DNA from: a virus
IMG/VR virus record: IMGVR_UViG_3300035698_025276
Span: 1 to 38,566 of that record
DNA: 38,566 nt
Reading direction: 5' to 3' (one strand)
Shown here: positions 22,929 to 31,106 of the stretch, in pieces
How the letters are laid out: each line of letters opens with the position of its first letter
Position numbering within the stretch: the first letter of the stretch is position 1
Notes under the pieces: generated by a model
Seen by the model: only the letters and a program-made list of their open reading frames with translations
Told to the model about the DNA's origin: nothing
Databases searched by the model: none
Program-made: the position numbers and the translations under genes

Positions 22929-23761
22929 TGCTTAAAGTTGATATATTAAGGACTTCTTCAATCTATGGAGATAGGTATATAACAAGAAAAGAAGTATTGT
23001 TGCTTCCTTTTGATAAGGAGTCCGTAAAAAAAGTACTAGCTAAAATGAAAGATGTTCAAGTTATAGGAAAAGATAGGTATATTTCAGTTGCTCAACTTCA
23101 ACATTTATATTACGTAAGTTATGGTTGTACCTTAATGTTTGATCATGATTTCATTAAATTAGATAAAAAAAAAGATCCCTTAATAAATATTTTATATGGA
23201 AACGCAAGTTATTCTTTAAAAAATATTACCTTATGTACAATTGCTGCTTTTCCAGATTTGAAAAGAGCTACCATAGGACCTACCGTAAAAATGATTGTAT
23301 TACATCTTTCTAAAGGCAATAGGGTACACAAAGAGTTTATTTTGAATAGAGCATTAACTAGAGATTGGGATAGATGGATTAATAAGATTATAGGAAAATT
23401 ACTTGAAGAAAAAAAAATAAAAAAAATAAAAGTAAATAGCAGAATTGCATATAAATTAAATACAAGAGATTTGACAGTTAATAAAAGACTAATGTTAGCT
23501 TTTGATATGGTTAAGAATTTTCCTCTTGCTCAAAAAGATAAAGCACTTGTTGATTGGATTATATATGGATTTGGTTATAATGCAGAAAAGAGAGCATTTG
23601 TTTCTATGAAAATGTTTCATCCACATGGACCATCTTTTTCTGCTATGTGTAAATTTGTATGTCGAGCAGATGCAAGAACTGCAAGAACGTACATTGATAA
23701 GCATTCAATACAAGAGGAAGGATACGATAAACCATTTTTTATCGTAAAAGGTGAAAAATAG
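22928..23761 (+). CDS. Hypothetical protein, 277 residues
   Basis: Starts at the coupled ATG (22928). Mixed alpha/beta with an interspersed Lys/Arg-rich helical middle (about 140-185). Several scattered Cys residues (for example SYGCTLMF and SAMCKFVC near the C-terminus) are not arranged as a zinc finger. The overall basic charge and the position just before the primase-helicase suggest nucleic-acid binding, but no family is recognised. Confidence 0.6.
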   Translation: MLKVDILRTSSIYGDRYITRKEVLLLPFDKESVKKVLAKMKDVQVIGKDRYISVAQLQHLYYVSYGCTLMFDHDFIKLDKKKDPLINILYGNASYSLKNITLCTIAAFPDLKRATIGPTVKMIVLHLSKGNRVHKEFILNRALTRDWDRWINKIIGKLLEEKKIKKIKVNSRIAYKLNTRDLTVNKRLMLAFDMVKNFPLAQKDKALVDWIIYGFGYNAEKRAFVSMKMFHPHGPSFSAMCKFVCRADARTARTYIDKHSIQEEGYDKPFFIVKGEK

Positions 23762-23763
23762 AT

Positions 23764-24075
23764 ATGAAAAAAAGGGGAACATATACTTGTTTTAAAAAGT
23801 ATCATACAAAAAAAATAATATCTTATATTGAAGCATTGCTGCCAATATCTGAATACAATAAACCATTTGGTTGTATTACTATAACTGAATTTTATATGTT
23901 TATTGAAGATTTAAAAAATAATTGCAATGAAAAAGAATTGCAAATTTTATTATTAATAATGGACGGAAAAACGATAGAGCAAATAAAAAAAAATGTACAT
24001 ATTTCACAAAGTGCATACTATTTAACAATTGATAAGTTTTTAAGTTTTTTTTATGTTGGTGAGTTTTTAAAATGA
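23764..24075 (+). CDS. Small HTH protein, sigma region 4-like
   Basis: 103 residues; the start is 2 nt after the upstream stop and the end overlaps the primase-helicase start by 4 nt (ATGA). The C-terminal 50 residues read EKELQILLLIMDGKTIEQIK, then HISQSAYYLTIDKFLSFF. That is the pattern of a helix-turn-helix like sigma-70 region 4 or LuxR: a helix with L-L-L, G-x-T/S-x-x-x-I, then S-x-x-x-x. The N-terminal half is not recognised. A sigma region 2-like protein is encoded 2.3 kb downstream. The HTH call is reasonable; the sigma role is inference. Confidence 0.6.
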   Translation: MKKRGTYTCFKKYHTKKIISYIEALLPISEYNKPFGCITITEFYMFIEDLKNNCNEKELQILLLIMDGKTIEQIKKNVHISQSAYYLTIDKFLSFFYVGEFLK

Positions 24076-25967
24076 AAAAGAAAAATGTGGTAGCGAATCA
24101 GGTTTTTAACTTTTTAAAAAAACATAAAATGTGGTATTCTGTTGTATGTAGAGAAGATGGAAATGGAAACCACTTGGAAGCTATTTGTAATTGTCCGTTT
24201 TGTGGAGATTCGGAAAAGAAATTTTCAATTAACACAGAAACTGGAATGTGGAATTGTTTTCACTTAAATAATTGTGGAAGAAGAGGTGATTTTTATAAGT
24301 TAGCGTTATTAATGGGAGATGAAGAATATAAAGAATTATCGGCTAAAATTACTGGAGTAAAAAATATGGAAAAAATTTATAAAGAACCAATTAATCAAAA
24401 AACAGAACAAGAATTGTCGGAAGAAATATATAATTTTTTCGAAAAACGATATATACCTAGAAAAGTTATAAAGATGTGTGGAGATGCAATTCAAGAAAGA
24501 GAAGATAAATATAAAGGTAAAGCAATATGTTTTGTGCACAAGAAAACAGAACAAAAAGATAGCGATGTAGCATACATTCAGGGAAGATATATTGATAAAA
24601 CTAAATTAGGAGATAAGGATAAGAGCATAATAAGTTATACTAAACATCCAGTTAACACGCTTTGGTTAAAAGAAAAAGTAGATAAAACACAAAAAAAATT
24701 ATATATTACAGAAGGACATTTTGATACATTGGCATTAATTACGTATGGAGTTACAAATGTTGTAAGTGTTCCAAGCGGAGTTCAAAATACAGGTTGGATT
24801 GAAACAGATTGGGAGTTTGTTAATTCATTCCATGATGTATATTTAATTTTTGATAATGATCCAATTGGTATTGCAACAGCAAAAGAAGTAGCAAACAGGC
24901 TTGCAACAAACGTACACATAGTAAAACTACCGCTAAAAGATGCAAATGATTGTTTAATTAAATTTAAAACGACAAAAGATACAACTTCCGAAGAGTCCAA
25001 AGAAGTTTCCAAGAATGCTCTTTATAGAATTTTAAATAATGCAAAAATAGTAAAAGTAGATGAAATAACTGGTCCAGATGACCACAAGGCAGAGTTGATA
25101 AAACTTGTATTTAATAAAGACAAAACAATTGGAATAAGTACTGGGTTAAAAAATGTAGATTTATTATTTAGTGGAATTAGAGATGGTGAACTTACGATAT
25201 TATCTGGTAGAAGCGGTTCTGGAAAAAGTACACTACTTAGTCAAATAATGTTAAACTTGATTAACGCTAAGACTCCATCTAAATTTTGCTTAAGTAGCTT
25301 TGAGATGACAAGTGCTGAAATAATGTATATAATGTCTCAACAACAATTTAAAAAAGAATTAAATTCAAATGGAAATGAAAAAGAAGCATTAAACGAAATT
25401 GATTTGATTTGTGATTTAACTAGGGGTTATTTGTCTTTTATAAATATAAAAGATGGAATTGAAATTGATACACTGTTAAGATTAATGGAGCTTGCCAATA
25501 AAAGAAACGATATAAAATATTTTGTTATTGACTCTTTAATGTGTGTAGAAAATAATGAAGCAAGCGAAAATAGGGGGCAAACAAATATAATACGAAAGTT
25601 AAAAGATTCCGTTAGACGTCTTGGAACTCATATTTTTTTAGTTGCACACCCAAGAAAGTCAGATGGAATTTCAGTTTTAAGAAAAGATGATATTTTAGGA
25701 ACAAGCAATACTGTAAATTTGGCTGATAACTTACTCATATTGCATGAAGTATCAAAAGAATATAAACAATTTATAAGTAATGAAAATTTAAAAAGAAAAA
25801 AATCTAATATGTCAGAAATAATAATTCCGAATTGTGAACGATTTTTATATTGTGATAAATTTAGATTTAAAGGAAATAAAGACGTAAGGGCATATTTTAA
25901 TTTTGACAAAAAGTCTAATTTATTTATACCATGTGATATAAATGGTCAAGCATTTGAACAAAAATAA
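24072..25967 (+). CDS. Replicative primase-helicase (T7 gp4 / DnaB-like)
   Basis: 631 residues. The N-terminal zinc-binding domain has C39, C41, C44, C62 and C68 (CNCPFCGD ... WNCFHLNNCG), as in CHC2-type primases. The TOPRIM domain has LYITEGHFDTLAL (E214) and the DxD FDNDP (D261, D263), followed by KDANDCL (289-295). The helicase domain has Walker A GRSGSGKST (379-387) and FVIDSLMC as Walker B, then a C-terminal hexamer-forming part. It unwinds DNA 5' to 3' and primes lagging-strand synthesis at the fork. It is a single-protein fusion, as in T7 and many AT-rich phages, unlike T4's separate proteins. Confidence 0.93.
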   Translation: MKKKNVVANQVFNFLKKHKMWYSVVCREDGNGNHLEAICNCPFCGDSEKKFSINTETGMWNCFHLNNCGRRGDFYKLALLMGDEEYKELSAKITGVKNMEKIYKEPINQKTEQELSEEIYNFFEKRYIPRKVIKMCGDAIQEREDKYKGKAICFVHKKTEQKDSDVAYIQGRYIDKTKLGDKDKSIISYTKHPVNTLWLKEKVDKTQKKLYITEGHFDTLALITYGVTNVVSVPSGVQNTGWIETDWEFVNSFHDVYLIFDNDPIGIATAKEVANRLATNVHIVKLPLKDANDCLIKFKTTKDTTSEESKEVSKNALYRILNNAKIVKVDEITGPDDHKAELIKLVFNKDKTIGISTGLKNVDLLFSGIRDGELTILSGRSGSGKSTLLSQIMLNLINAKTPSKFCLSSFEMTSAEIMYIMSQQQFKKELNSNGNEKEALNEIDLICDLTRGYLSFINIKDGIEIDTLLRLMELANKRNDIKYFVIDSLMCVENNEASENRGQTNIIRKLKDSVRRLGTHIFLVAHPRKSDGISVLRKDDILGTSNTVNLADNLLILHEVSKEYKQFISNENLKRKKSNMSEIIIPNCERFLYCDKFRFKGNKDVRAYFNFDKKSNLFIPCDINGQAFEQK

Positions 25968-25996
25968 TGAAAAGTATGAAAAACATTGTTTTTTAC

Positions 25997-26025
25997 TTGA
26001 CAAATATATAAAATTATGGTATAAT
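25997..26025 (+). promoter_or_regulatory. Promoter P5
   Basis: TTGACA (25997-26002), 17-nt spacer, TATAAT (26020-26025), extended -10 TGG. A leader of about 30 nt follows with AAGGAGT before the ATG at 26058. Perfect hexamers. Confidence 0.9.
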
Positions 26026-26057
26026 GTAGTAATGAATAATTTAAGGAGTTAAAAATT

Positions 26058-26393
26058 ATGGGATGTAATTGTAATAAGAAAATAACAACAGATGTTAGCA
26101 CTAGTATAGTATATGATTTACCTGATTTGGTACGATCAGTATATCAATATGATATGGATGAAAATAATGTACCAGATGTAACAAATGATGAATGGAAAGC
26201 TTTTTTTTATATTTTAAATTTATTTGGATTGTTTAAATTAATAAATATAGAAAAATATAGAAAAGAATTTTTTAATTTAGGTGGATGTACAATTTGCTTT
26301 GACAATATAATAGAAGCATTTTGTTCCGATAAACGAGCTGAAAAAAATAAAGCTGGAACATCTTTGTTCCTTTCTTCTAAGAAGAGAAGTTAA
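26058..26393 (+). CDS. Hypothetical protein with N-terminal CxC
   Basis: 111 residues, starting MGCNCNKK. The remainder is helical with a Phe/Leu-rich middle (FFYILNLFGLFKL, too short and flanked by charge to be a clear membrane segment) and a few Cys (C75, C78, CSD). The C-terminal region includes a GGAACA/TGTTCC inverted repeat at the DNA level (26354-26369). It is the first gene of an operon under P5. No family recognised. Confidence 0.6.
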   Translation: MGCNCNKKITTDVSTSIVYDLPDLVRSVYQYDMDENNVPDVTNDEWKAFFYILNLFGLFKLINIEKYRKEFFNLGGCTICFDNIIEAFCSDKRAEKNKAGTSLFLSSKKRS

Positions 26394-26396
26394 GTT

Positions 26397-26627
26397 TTGA
26401 CCAATGACGAACTCGGTGTTTTTTATAAAAAGTTTTTTAAGGGGCTTTATCATTTTGCCAAAAAGCTAACGAAACATCATCAAGATGCAGAGGATTTAGT
26501 TCAAGATGCTTTTGTTTCCAAACTAGGCGAAATAGAAACTTTACGAAATAATGATCTTGCATTATTCGAGTATTTTAAAAATGCAATAAATTGGTTATAT
26601 TTAACAGAAAAGGAAAAAGTAAGTTGA
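26397..26627 (+). CDS. Sigma region 2-like protein (ECF-type fragment)
   Basis: 76 residues from a TTG start (26397) with AGAGAAG 8 nt upstream. Residues about 10-45 read FFKGLYHFAKKLTKHHQDAE then DLVQDAFVSKL, which is the ECF sigma region 2.1-2.2 signature (A-x-x-L-T-x-x-x-x-D-A-E-D-L-V-Q-D-x-F). That region contacts core RNA polymerase. The ORF ends before region 2.4/4, so region 4 is absent; either the protein is a degenerate or split sigma, or it binds core polymerase in another role. It overlaps the next gene by 4 nt. Confidence 0.6.
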   Translation: MTNDELGVFYKKFFKGLYHFAKKLTKHHQDAEDLVQDAFVSKLGEIETLRNNDLALFEYFKNAINWLYLTEKEKVS

Positions 26628-27004
26628 ACAAAATGGAAGTTGGGGTTTGCGACATATGTAAGAGATTTACAATAAGATCTAATATTTTACTAATACACCC
26701 TCCAAATGTTTATAAAACACATGCCGATGGATTGCGTTGTCCGGAAAATTCTAAAAATATTTGTTTTTCATGTAAATTAAGCTTAAAAGATGAAAAGTTT
26801 TTTTTAAAAGTTTTAATGCAAATATATAAAGAAAAGGGAATTGAAGAAATAATGATACTTCAGGACTTAGCCTTAGATTGTAATTCATCTAGATTGATGA
26901 CTTTATTTAGATTTGAGGAAAATATAAGAAAAATAGAACTTAATAGAAAAGGTGCTAGAGAAAGAGTAAAACTCGGTGTTCGAAAATATAAAGAAAAGGA
27001 ATAA
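26624..27004 (+). CDS. Zinc-ribbon-like hypothetical protein
   Basis: 126 residues from a TTG at 26624 overlapping the upstream stop (TTGA), with AGGAAAAA at a normal distance; an ATG at 26633 is an alternative. Two CxxC pairs, VCDICKRF near residue 8 and ICFSCKLS near 50, suggest one zinc site separated by a 35-40-residue loop. The C-terminal half is helical and basic, ending RKYKEKE. It may bind nucleic acid or protein; no family recognised. Confidence 0.6.
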   Translation: MNKMEVGVCDICKRFTIRSNILLIHPPNVYKTHADGLRCPENSKNICFSCKLSLKDEKFFLKVLMQIYKEKGIEEIMILQDLALDCNSSRLMTLFRFEENIRKIELNRKGARERVKLGVRKYKEKE

Positions 27005-27005
27005 A

Positions 27006-27854
27006 ATGATTTTTAATAAAAAAAATAAAAATAAAAATAAAAAAAATCTTAATGATTTTAAAGTTGAAGAGGCAGATGTAACGACCGCTTTAAGTTACGA
27101 CTTTCGTAGATTTGAAGATGTTGAACTTATACCAATTGGAGATCTTCATATTGGTAGCAATAAGTTTGAGTTAAATAGATTTTTAGATATAAGAGATTAC
27201 ATTTTAGCAGAAAAAAATAGAGTTACATTACTTAACGGAGATATGCTAAATTTTGGAATTCAACAAATGAGCGGTGATAAGGATTCTATGGATAGAAGTA
27301 GTCAGATTCAACAATGCGTTGAGCTACTTAAGCCATTAGCAGATGAAGGAAAAATTATATCAGCAGTTGATGGAAACCACGAAAAGCGAATGAGTAAAAG
27401 AGATTTCTATGCTAGTCAATTAATAATGAGTTTATTAGGAATTGGTGATAGATACAGGGAACCAGGAAATTATATTCACTTACGGGTTGGTAAAAACATA
27501 CACGGAAGACCGTCTTCTTATTTTATATACCACTCACATGGAGCTGGAGGAGGAAGAACTTCTGGTGCTCATTTAGAATCATTGAAAAGACTATCCGCTG
27601 GAAAAGAAGGAATAGATTTATATATTGGCTCTCATTTTCATGAACCAAAAATATTACCTATTTCTAAAATGTTTATAGATAGAATTACTAGAAACCTTAC
27701 AACGAGAGAAGAAATGTTTGTTTGTACTGGAGCATTTGTTGGATATGAAGATTATGCGGAAAGATCTGGAATGATGCCAAATAGTGAGGCTCAAGTATTT
27801 TTAACATTACAAGGGCGAAATAAAAATATTATAGCAGAGATTAAAAGTCTATAG
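27006..27854 (+). CDS. Metallophosphoesterase (calcineurin-like)
   Basis: 282 residues from the ATG at 27006, with AAAGGAAT upstream; a longer GTG form at 26976 would overlap the previous gene. The first 20 residues are Lys/Asn-rich. Motifs: IGDLHIGS (D-x-H), LLNGDMLN (G-D), DGNHEKR (G-N-H), YHSHGAGG and GSHFHEPK (G-x-H-x-H), all metal ligands of the family. It could cut DNA ends, cyclic nucleotides or phosphate esters; the replication-gene context favours a nuclease role. Unlike SbcD it has no partner ATPase next to it. Substrate unknown. Confidence 0.85.
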   Translation: MIFNKKNKNKNKKNLNDFKVEEADVTTALSYDFRRFEDVELIPIGDLHIGSNKFELNRFLDIRDYILAEKNRVTLLNGDMLNFGIQQMSGDKDSMDRSSQIQQCVELLKPLADEGKIISAVDGNHEKRMSKRDFYASQLIMSLLGIGDRYREPGNYIHLRVGKNIHGRPSSYFIYHSHGAGGGRTSGAHLESLKRLSAGKEGIDLYIGSHFHEPKILPISKMFIDRITRNLTTREEMFVCTGAFVGYEDYAERSGMMPNSEAQVFLTLQGRNKNIIAEIKSL

Positions 27855-27863
27855 GAGCAAATT

Positions 27864-28094
27864 ATGAAAATAGCCGTATTCATTTTAAAGTATTTACTTA
27901 ACTTGACAAGCATGATTGTACCGATGCTTATAATTTTAAAAATAGAGAATATTCTACAACGAGGTTGGTTCTTTGTTTTTTCTCCTGTTATTATACTTGC
28001 AATTTTTAGTATACTTTTTGTCATTGTAATAACAATAAAAAATATAAAAGCACATAAGGGAGAAAAGAAAAATGGTGGAATTAAAAAAATATAA
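27864..28094 (+). CDS. Small membrane protein, two predicted segments
   Basis: 76 residues. Two hydrophobic stretches, about 3-25 (IAVFILKYLLNLTSMIVPML) and about 33-58 (WFFVFSPVIILAIFSILFVI), then a basic tail. It lies directly before dUTPase and shares 23 nt with it. The size and two segments fit a holin or inner-membrane accessory protein, but there is no lysin nearby to support a lysis role. Confidence 0.6.
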   Translation: MKIAVFILKYLLNLTSMIVPMLIILKIENILQRGWFFVFSPVIILAIFSILFVIVITIKNIKAHKGEKKNGGIKKI

Positions 28095-28521
28095 AGAAAT
28101 AAAAATAGTTTTAGTTGATAAAAATGCTAAAATTCCAAAAAGGTCAAAACCTGGGGATGCTGGATGTGATCTATACGCAATAGAAGAACAAACGATAGCT
28201 CCACACTCAACAGTTTTAGTTGATACAGGAATAAGGGTTCAATTTCCAGAAAATTGCTGGCTTGCTATTTGTTCTAGATCTGGATTAGCATTAAATAAAA
28301 GTGTATTTGTTTTAAACGAACCCGGAGTTGTAGATTCTGGATATAGAGATAATATTAAAGTTATATTAAGAAATGAATCTGATGATCCTTTTAAAATTAA
28401 AATTGGAGATCGTATTGCCCAAGCAATACTAATGCAATATGAAAATACTATTTTTAGTGAAGTATCAAAACTAGATGATTCTTCAAGGGGAAAAGGTGGA
28501 CTTGGCTCAAGTGGAAAATAA
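28072..28521 (+). CDS. dut: dUTPase (trimeric dUTP diphosphatase)
   Basis: 149 residues. Motif I PGDAGCDLYA (27-36), II SRSGL (68-72), III GVVDSGYRD (85-93), IV GDRIAQ (112-117), V RGKGGLGSSG (139-148), so all five active-site motifs of the trimeric family are present. It hydrolyses dUTP to dUMP, keeping uracil out of phage DNA and supplying the dUMP that the nearby ThyX methylates. AGGGAGAA precedes the ATG. Confidence 0.95.
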   Translation: MVELKKYKEIKIVLVDKNAKIPKRSKPGDAGCDLYAIEEQTIAPHSTVLVDTGIRVQFPENCWLAICSRSGLALNKSVFVLNEPGVVDSGYRDNIKVILRNESDDPFKIKIGDRIAQAILMQYENTIFSEVSKLDDSSRGKGGLGSSGK

Positions 28522-28906
28522 AAATACAAATCAAATAAAATATGGAAATACACTTCGTGATAATAAGGATGAAAAAGTTAATTATAGTTTAGCTGTTCAT
28601 CCTTTAGTTTTAAGAAAACTTGCAGAGCATATGACTAAAGCTTCCTATAACGCTGGTGGAAAATATCCAAAGTGGAACTGGACAGGAGGAATGCCAAGAT
28701 GGCAATGCTTAGAAAGCTTAGAGAGACACTTAGCTCAATATAAATTAGGAGAAACTGATGAAGAGCATGTTGTTGCTTTAGTTTTTAATGCAATGAATTT
28801 AATTTATAATGATGAAATAGAAAAAATGTCAAAAACACAAAAAGAAGAATTTGAAAAACATATGAAGGAAATCTATGGAGATGATTATTGTGACTACAAA
28901 AGATAG
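28496..28906 (+). CDS. DUF5664-type protein (dATP/dGTP diphosphohydrolase N-terminal domain family)
   Basis: 136 residues from GTG at 28496, with AAGGGG 5 nt upstream; an in-frame ATG at 28475 is possible, but both overlap the dUTPase end. Residues about 20-95 carry LAVHPLVLRKLAEHM, KWNWTGGMPRWQCLESLERH and AQYKLGETDEEHVVALVFNA. This is the N-W...G...Y/W...L-x-R-H...G-E-x-D-x-x-x...H/A-x-N pattern of the DUF5664 domain. That family is linked to dNTP-hydrolase functions in phages. It would fit the dUTPase and ThyX neighbours, but the substrate is not shown. Confidence 0.65.
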   Translation: MDLAQVENKNTNQIKYGNTLRDNKDEKVNYSLAVHPLVLRKLAEHMTKASYNAGGKYPKWNWTGGMPRWQCLESLERHLAQYKLGETDEEHVVALVFNAMNLIYNDEIEKMSKTQKEEFEKHMKEIYGDDYCDYKR

Positions 28907-29195
28907 ATCAAAAAAATATGATAATAAATATGGATACGAAATTCGTCCAAGATATATTAGAACTAATTTACAGAAGGAAAAAACTCTAATAGTTTGGATG
29001 GAGGTTGGTGGAGATTTAAGTTATATTATAAAAAAAGAAAAACATATTATTAAGGTGACAAAACAAACCGAAATAAAAGAAGATGATAGATTTGTTGTAG
29101 AACGAGAAATAAAAGAATACTCCGATAGAAAGGGGTATCAAACAGTATGGGATATATTAGATAATTGTAAAGGATACATAATATCAGAAACTTAA
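28875..29195 (+). CDS. Hypothetical basic protein
   Basis: 106 residues, overlapping the previous gene by 32 nt. Three close starts (ATG 28875, ATG 28881, GTG 28890) share an AAGGAAATC site. The product is charged and beta-rich (LIVWMEVGGDLSYIIKKEKHI) with no motif recognised. It ends at TAA 29193-29195, exactly where the open HNH frame already runs. It may be cotranslated or fused by frameshift with that frame. Confidence 0.55.
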   Translation: MEMIIVTTKDRSKKYDNKYGYEIRPRYIRTNLQKEKTLIVWMEVGGDLSYIIKKEKHIIKVTKQTEIKEDDRFVVEREIKEYSDRKGYQTVWDILDNCKGYIISET

Positions 29196-29851
29196 CTTCG
29201 AAACAAAAGAAAATTTTAGATGAATGTTGGAGAAAGGCTGTAAAAGAAAGAGATGAATATATAGACCAATGGGAATTATTTACAACAAAAGAAGAAACAT
29301 TTGGAACTGATGCTCATCATATTTTTGGAAGAGGAACGTCTATAATCAATAGATACGATGTTGAGAACGGAATAACTCTTTCACGTAAAAATCATGGACT
29401 TGCAGAGAACAATAAAATGCTTGAATTTGAACACTTTATAAAAGCAAACAAAGGAGAAATGTATAATAAGTTTCAACAACAAGTAAATATTCAATGTATT
29501 CCAATGGAGTATGAAGCTATGTTTTTTAATAATTTCTTTGAAACAAAAAAACAAGAACTTGAAGATTATTATGAGTTTGAAGGATTTGAAATACAAAGTA
29601 AAAAGAAACTTATTGATATTTTAGTTGGATCAAATAGAATAAAACAGCTAGGGAAAAGTTCGACCTTACAAACAAGGGTTTTTGAATTTTGCATGACAAT
29701 GAAACCTAATATTCAAGCTAAAAAATTTTGGTGTACAATAACTGGTGAAAAAATTAATTTTTTCTATGATAGCGAAGCAAAACAAAAAATATTTTTATTT
29801 AGTATTTTTATATATGAACTTTTGAAGGAAGAGATGCTATATGTGTATTAA
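29183..29851 (+). CDS. HNH-type endonuclease-like protein with no canonical start codon
   Basis: An open frame runs from 29171 to 29851 with no ATG, GTG or TTG before an internal ATG at 29417, yet the HNH motif lies before that ATG: DAHHIFGR (about residues 35-42) followed by RYDVENGITLSRKNHGLAEN. This is the HH...N-G-I-x-L...H pattern. SD-like AAAGGA (29169-29174) stands 8 nt before an in-frame ATC (29183), which I use as start. The C-terminal 150 residues (QELEDYYEFEGFEIQ) are of unknown type. Other explanations are a -1 frameshift from the preceding gene or an error. HNH proteins cut DNA or act in packaging or homing. The Cys pairs of the classical zinc-HNH are absent. Confidence 0.6.
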   Translation: MRNLTSKQKKILDECWRKAVKERDEYIDQWELFTTKEETFGTDAHHIFGRGTSIINRYDVENGITLSRKNHGLAENNKMLEFEHFIKANKGEMYNKFQQQVNIQCIPMEYEAMFFNNFFETKKQELEDYYEFEGFEIQSKKKLIDILVGSNRIKQLGKSSTLQTRVFEFCMTMKPNIQAKKFWCTITGEKINFFYDSEAKQKIFLFSIFIYELLKEEMLYVY

Positions 29852-30524
29852 ACTATCTGTATCTAATTGTGATCTAGTTAATCATTTGGTTGATGTCTGT
29901 ACTACTATCTATTTACCGAAGTGTAGCTTAAGGTGTCCGTACTGTTTCAACTTAGATGTAGTTGATGGCAAGAATTTAAAAAACTACACAGAGCGTACAC
30001 TTACAGAAGAAATTATAAATTCAAAACAAAAAAACTTTGTTATAACTGGTGGTGAAGCATTGTTTGATTTTAGTGTTTTTAAATTAATAATAAAAATAAT
30101 AAATAAAACAAATCCAGAATCTATTCAAGTTAATACAAATATGATGCATCCTAATGAACTTTTGTGGTTTGTAGAGAATGTAGACAACCCACTTGTAGCC
30201 TTTGATTTAAAAGCAGACCTAAGTGATTACTATAAGCTGAATCCAATTTTTGCAGATACAAAAAAGAGATTTTTACAAAGTTTAAATATTTTAAAAATAA
30301 ATAAAAAATTAAAAGAAATTCAATGTAGAACAACATTATCTAACTATGTTTCCGAAGATACTTTACTTGAAATGCCAAAATTATTAACAGGATTTGGCGA
30401 AAACTTTACATGGAGTTTACAAGACTTAGAACCAAAAAAAATATACAGTAAAGCTAAGGTAGAAAGTTTTATGAGAAAAATTAAAAGTGGATACGGTATA
30501 AAGGTACTCCACAACGGAGAGTAA
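29841..30524 (+). CDS. NrdG-like radical SAM activase
   Basis: 227 residues. The C-x3-C-x2-C cluster motif is C28, C32 and C35 (CSLRCPYC), and the SAM-binding GGE is at 70-72 (VITGGEALF). The short length without a C-terminal extra cluster fits the pyruvate-formate-lyase-activase / anaerobic ribonucleotide-reductase-activase (NrdG) branch. NrdG installs a glycyl radical in NrdD; NrdD is not in the window, so it may lie elsewhere or be host-encoded. Other small radical SAM enzymes (QueE-like) are possible. It overlaps the upstream HNH frame by 11 nt. Confidence 0.75.
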   Translation: MCIKLSVSNCDLVNHLVDVCTTIYLPKCSLRCPYCFNLDVVDGKNLKNYTERTLTEEIINSKQKNFVITGGEALFDFSVFKLIIKIINKTNPESIQVNTNMMHPNELLWFVENVDNPLVAFDLKADLSDYYKLNPIFADTKKRFLQSLNILKINKKLKEIQCRTTLSNYVSEDTLLEMPKLLTGFGENFTWSLQDLEPKKIYSKAKVESFMRKIKSGYGIKVLHNGE

Positions 30525-30527
30525 AAT

Positions 30528-31106
30528 ATGTTTATTTGCGGAATAGACCCTGGTTTACAGGGCGCTATAGTATTCCTAGTTGATGGAAAGATAACTAAAA
30601 TATTAGATATGCCAACAAAAAAAATAATAAAAAATAAAAAAAATAAAACTGTTTTGGATGCGGTAAAGCTTTTTCTTATATTTACAGAGATACCTAAAAA
30701 TGGAAAAGTATATTTAGAAAAAGCTCATGCAATGCCAGGACAAGGTGTAACTTCAATGTTTACTACTGGAGAAATGTTTGGACACTTAAAACAAGCATCT
30801 ATTGATATTGGAATTATTCCAACATTAGTTTCTCCACAAGATTGGAAAAAATATTTTAATTTAATTTTAAAAAAACAAAAAATAGATAAATCTAAAATGA
30901 CAGCTAAGGAAATTACAAATAATGAAAATTTATTTAAAAAAGAAAAAAAGAAAAAAACTTTTCTCAAAGCTGTAGAAATATTTAATAATAAAGAAGATTT
31001 ATCTAGATCGTATAAAAGGAATGGTGAAGTTTTGTTAAAGATACTAGACGGTAGAAGCGATGCTGTAATGATTGCATACTACGGATTTAAAATGGAGAAA
31101 AAATGA
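30528..31106 (+). CDS. RuvC-like Holliday junction resolvase
   Basis: 192 residues. GIDPGLQGAIVF (D7) opens an RNase H-like fold. YLEKAHAMPG (E64) gives the second acid, and DGRSDAVMIAYYG (D174, D178) the third pair of acids near the C-terminus. RuvC-type enzymes cut recombination or replication intermediates before packaging. A Lys-rich insertion (about 112-147) interrupts the fold. The neighbours (NrdG-like, ThyX) are nucleotide genes, so it sits in a DNA-metabolism operon with 4-nt overlaps. Confidence 0.85.
   Translation: MFICGIDPGLQGAIVFLVDGKITKILDMPTKKIIKNKKNKTVLDAVKLFLIFTEIPKNGKVYLEKAHAMPGQGVTSMFTTGEMFGHLKQASIDIGIIPTLVSPQDWKKYFNLILKKQKIDKSKMTAKEITNNENLFKKEKKKKTFLKAVEIFNNKEDLSRSYKRNGEVLLKILDGRSDAVMIAYYGFKMEKK

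Noticed and set aside
26354-26369. GGAACA/TGTTCC inverted repeat as a terminator
   Set aside because: It lies inside the coding sequence of the 26058-26393 gene, has only 6 bp and is followed by a short, interrupted T stretch; the downstream genes look cotranscribed.
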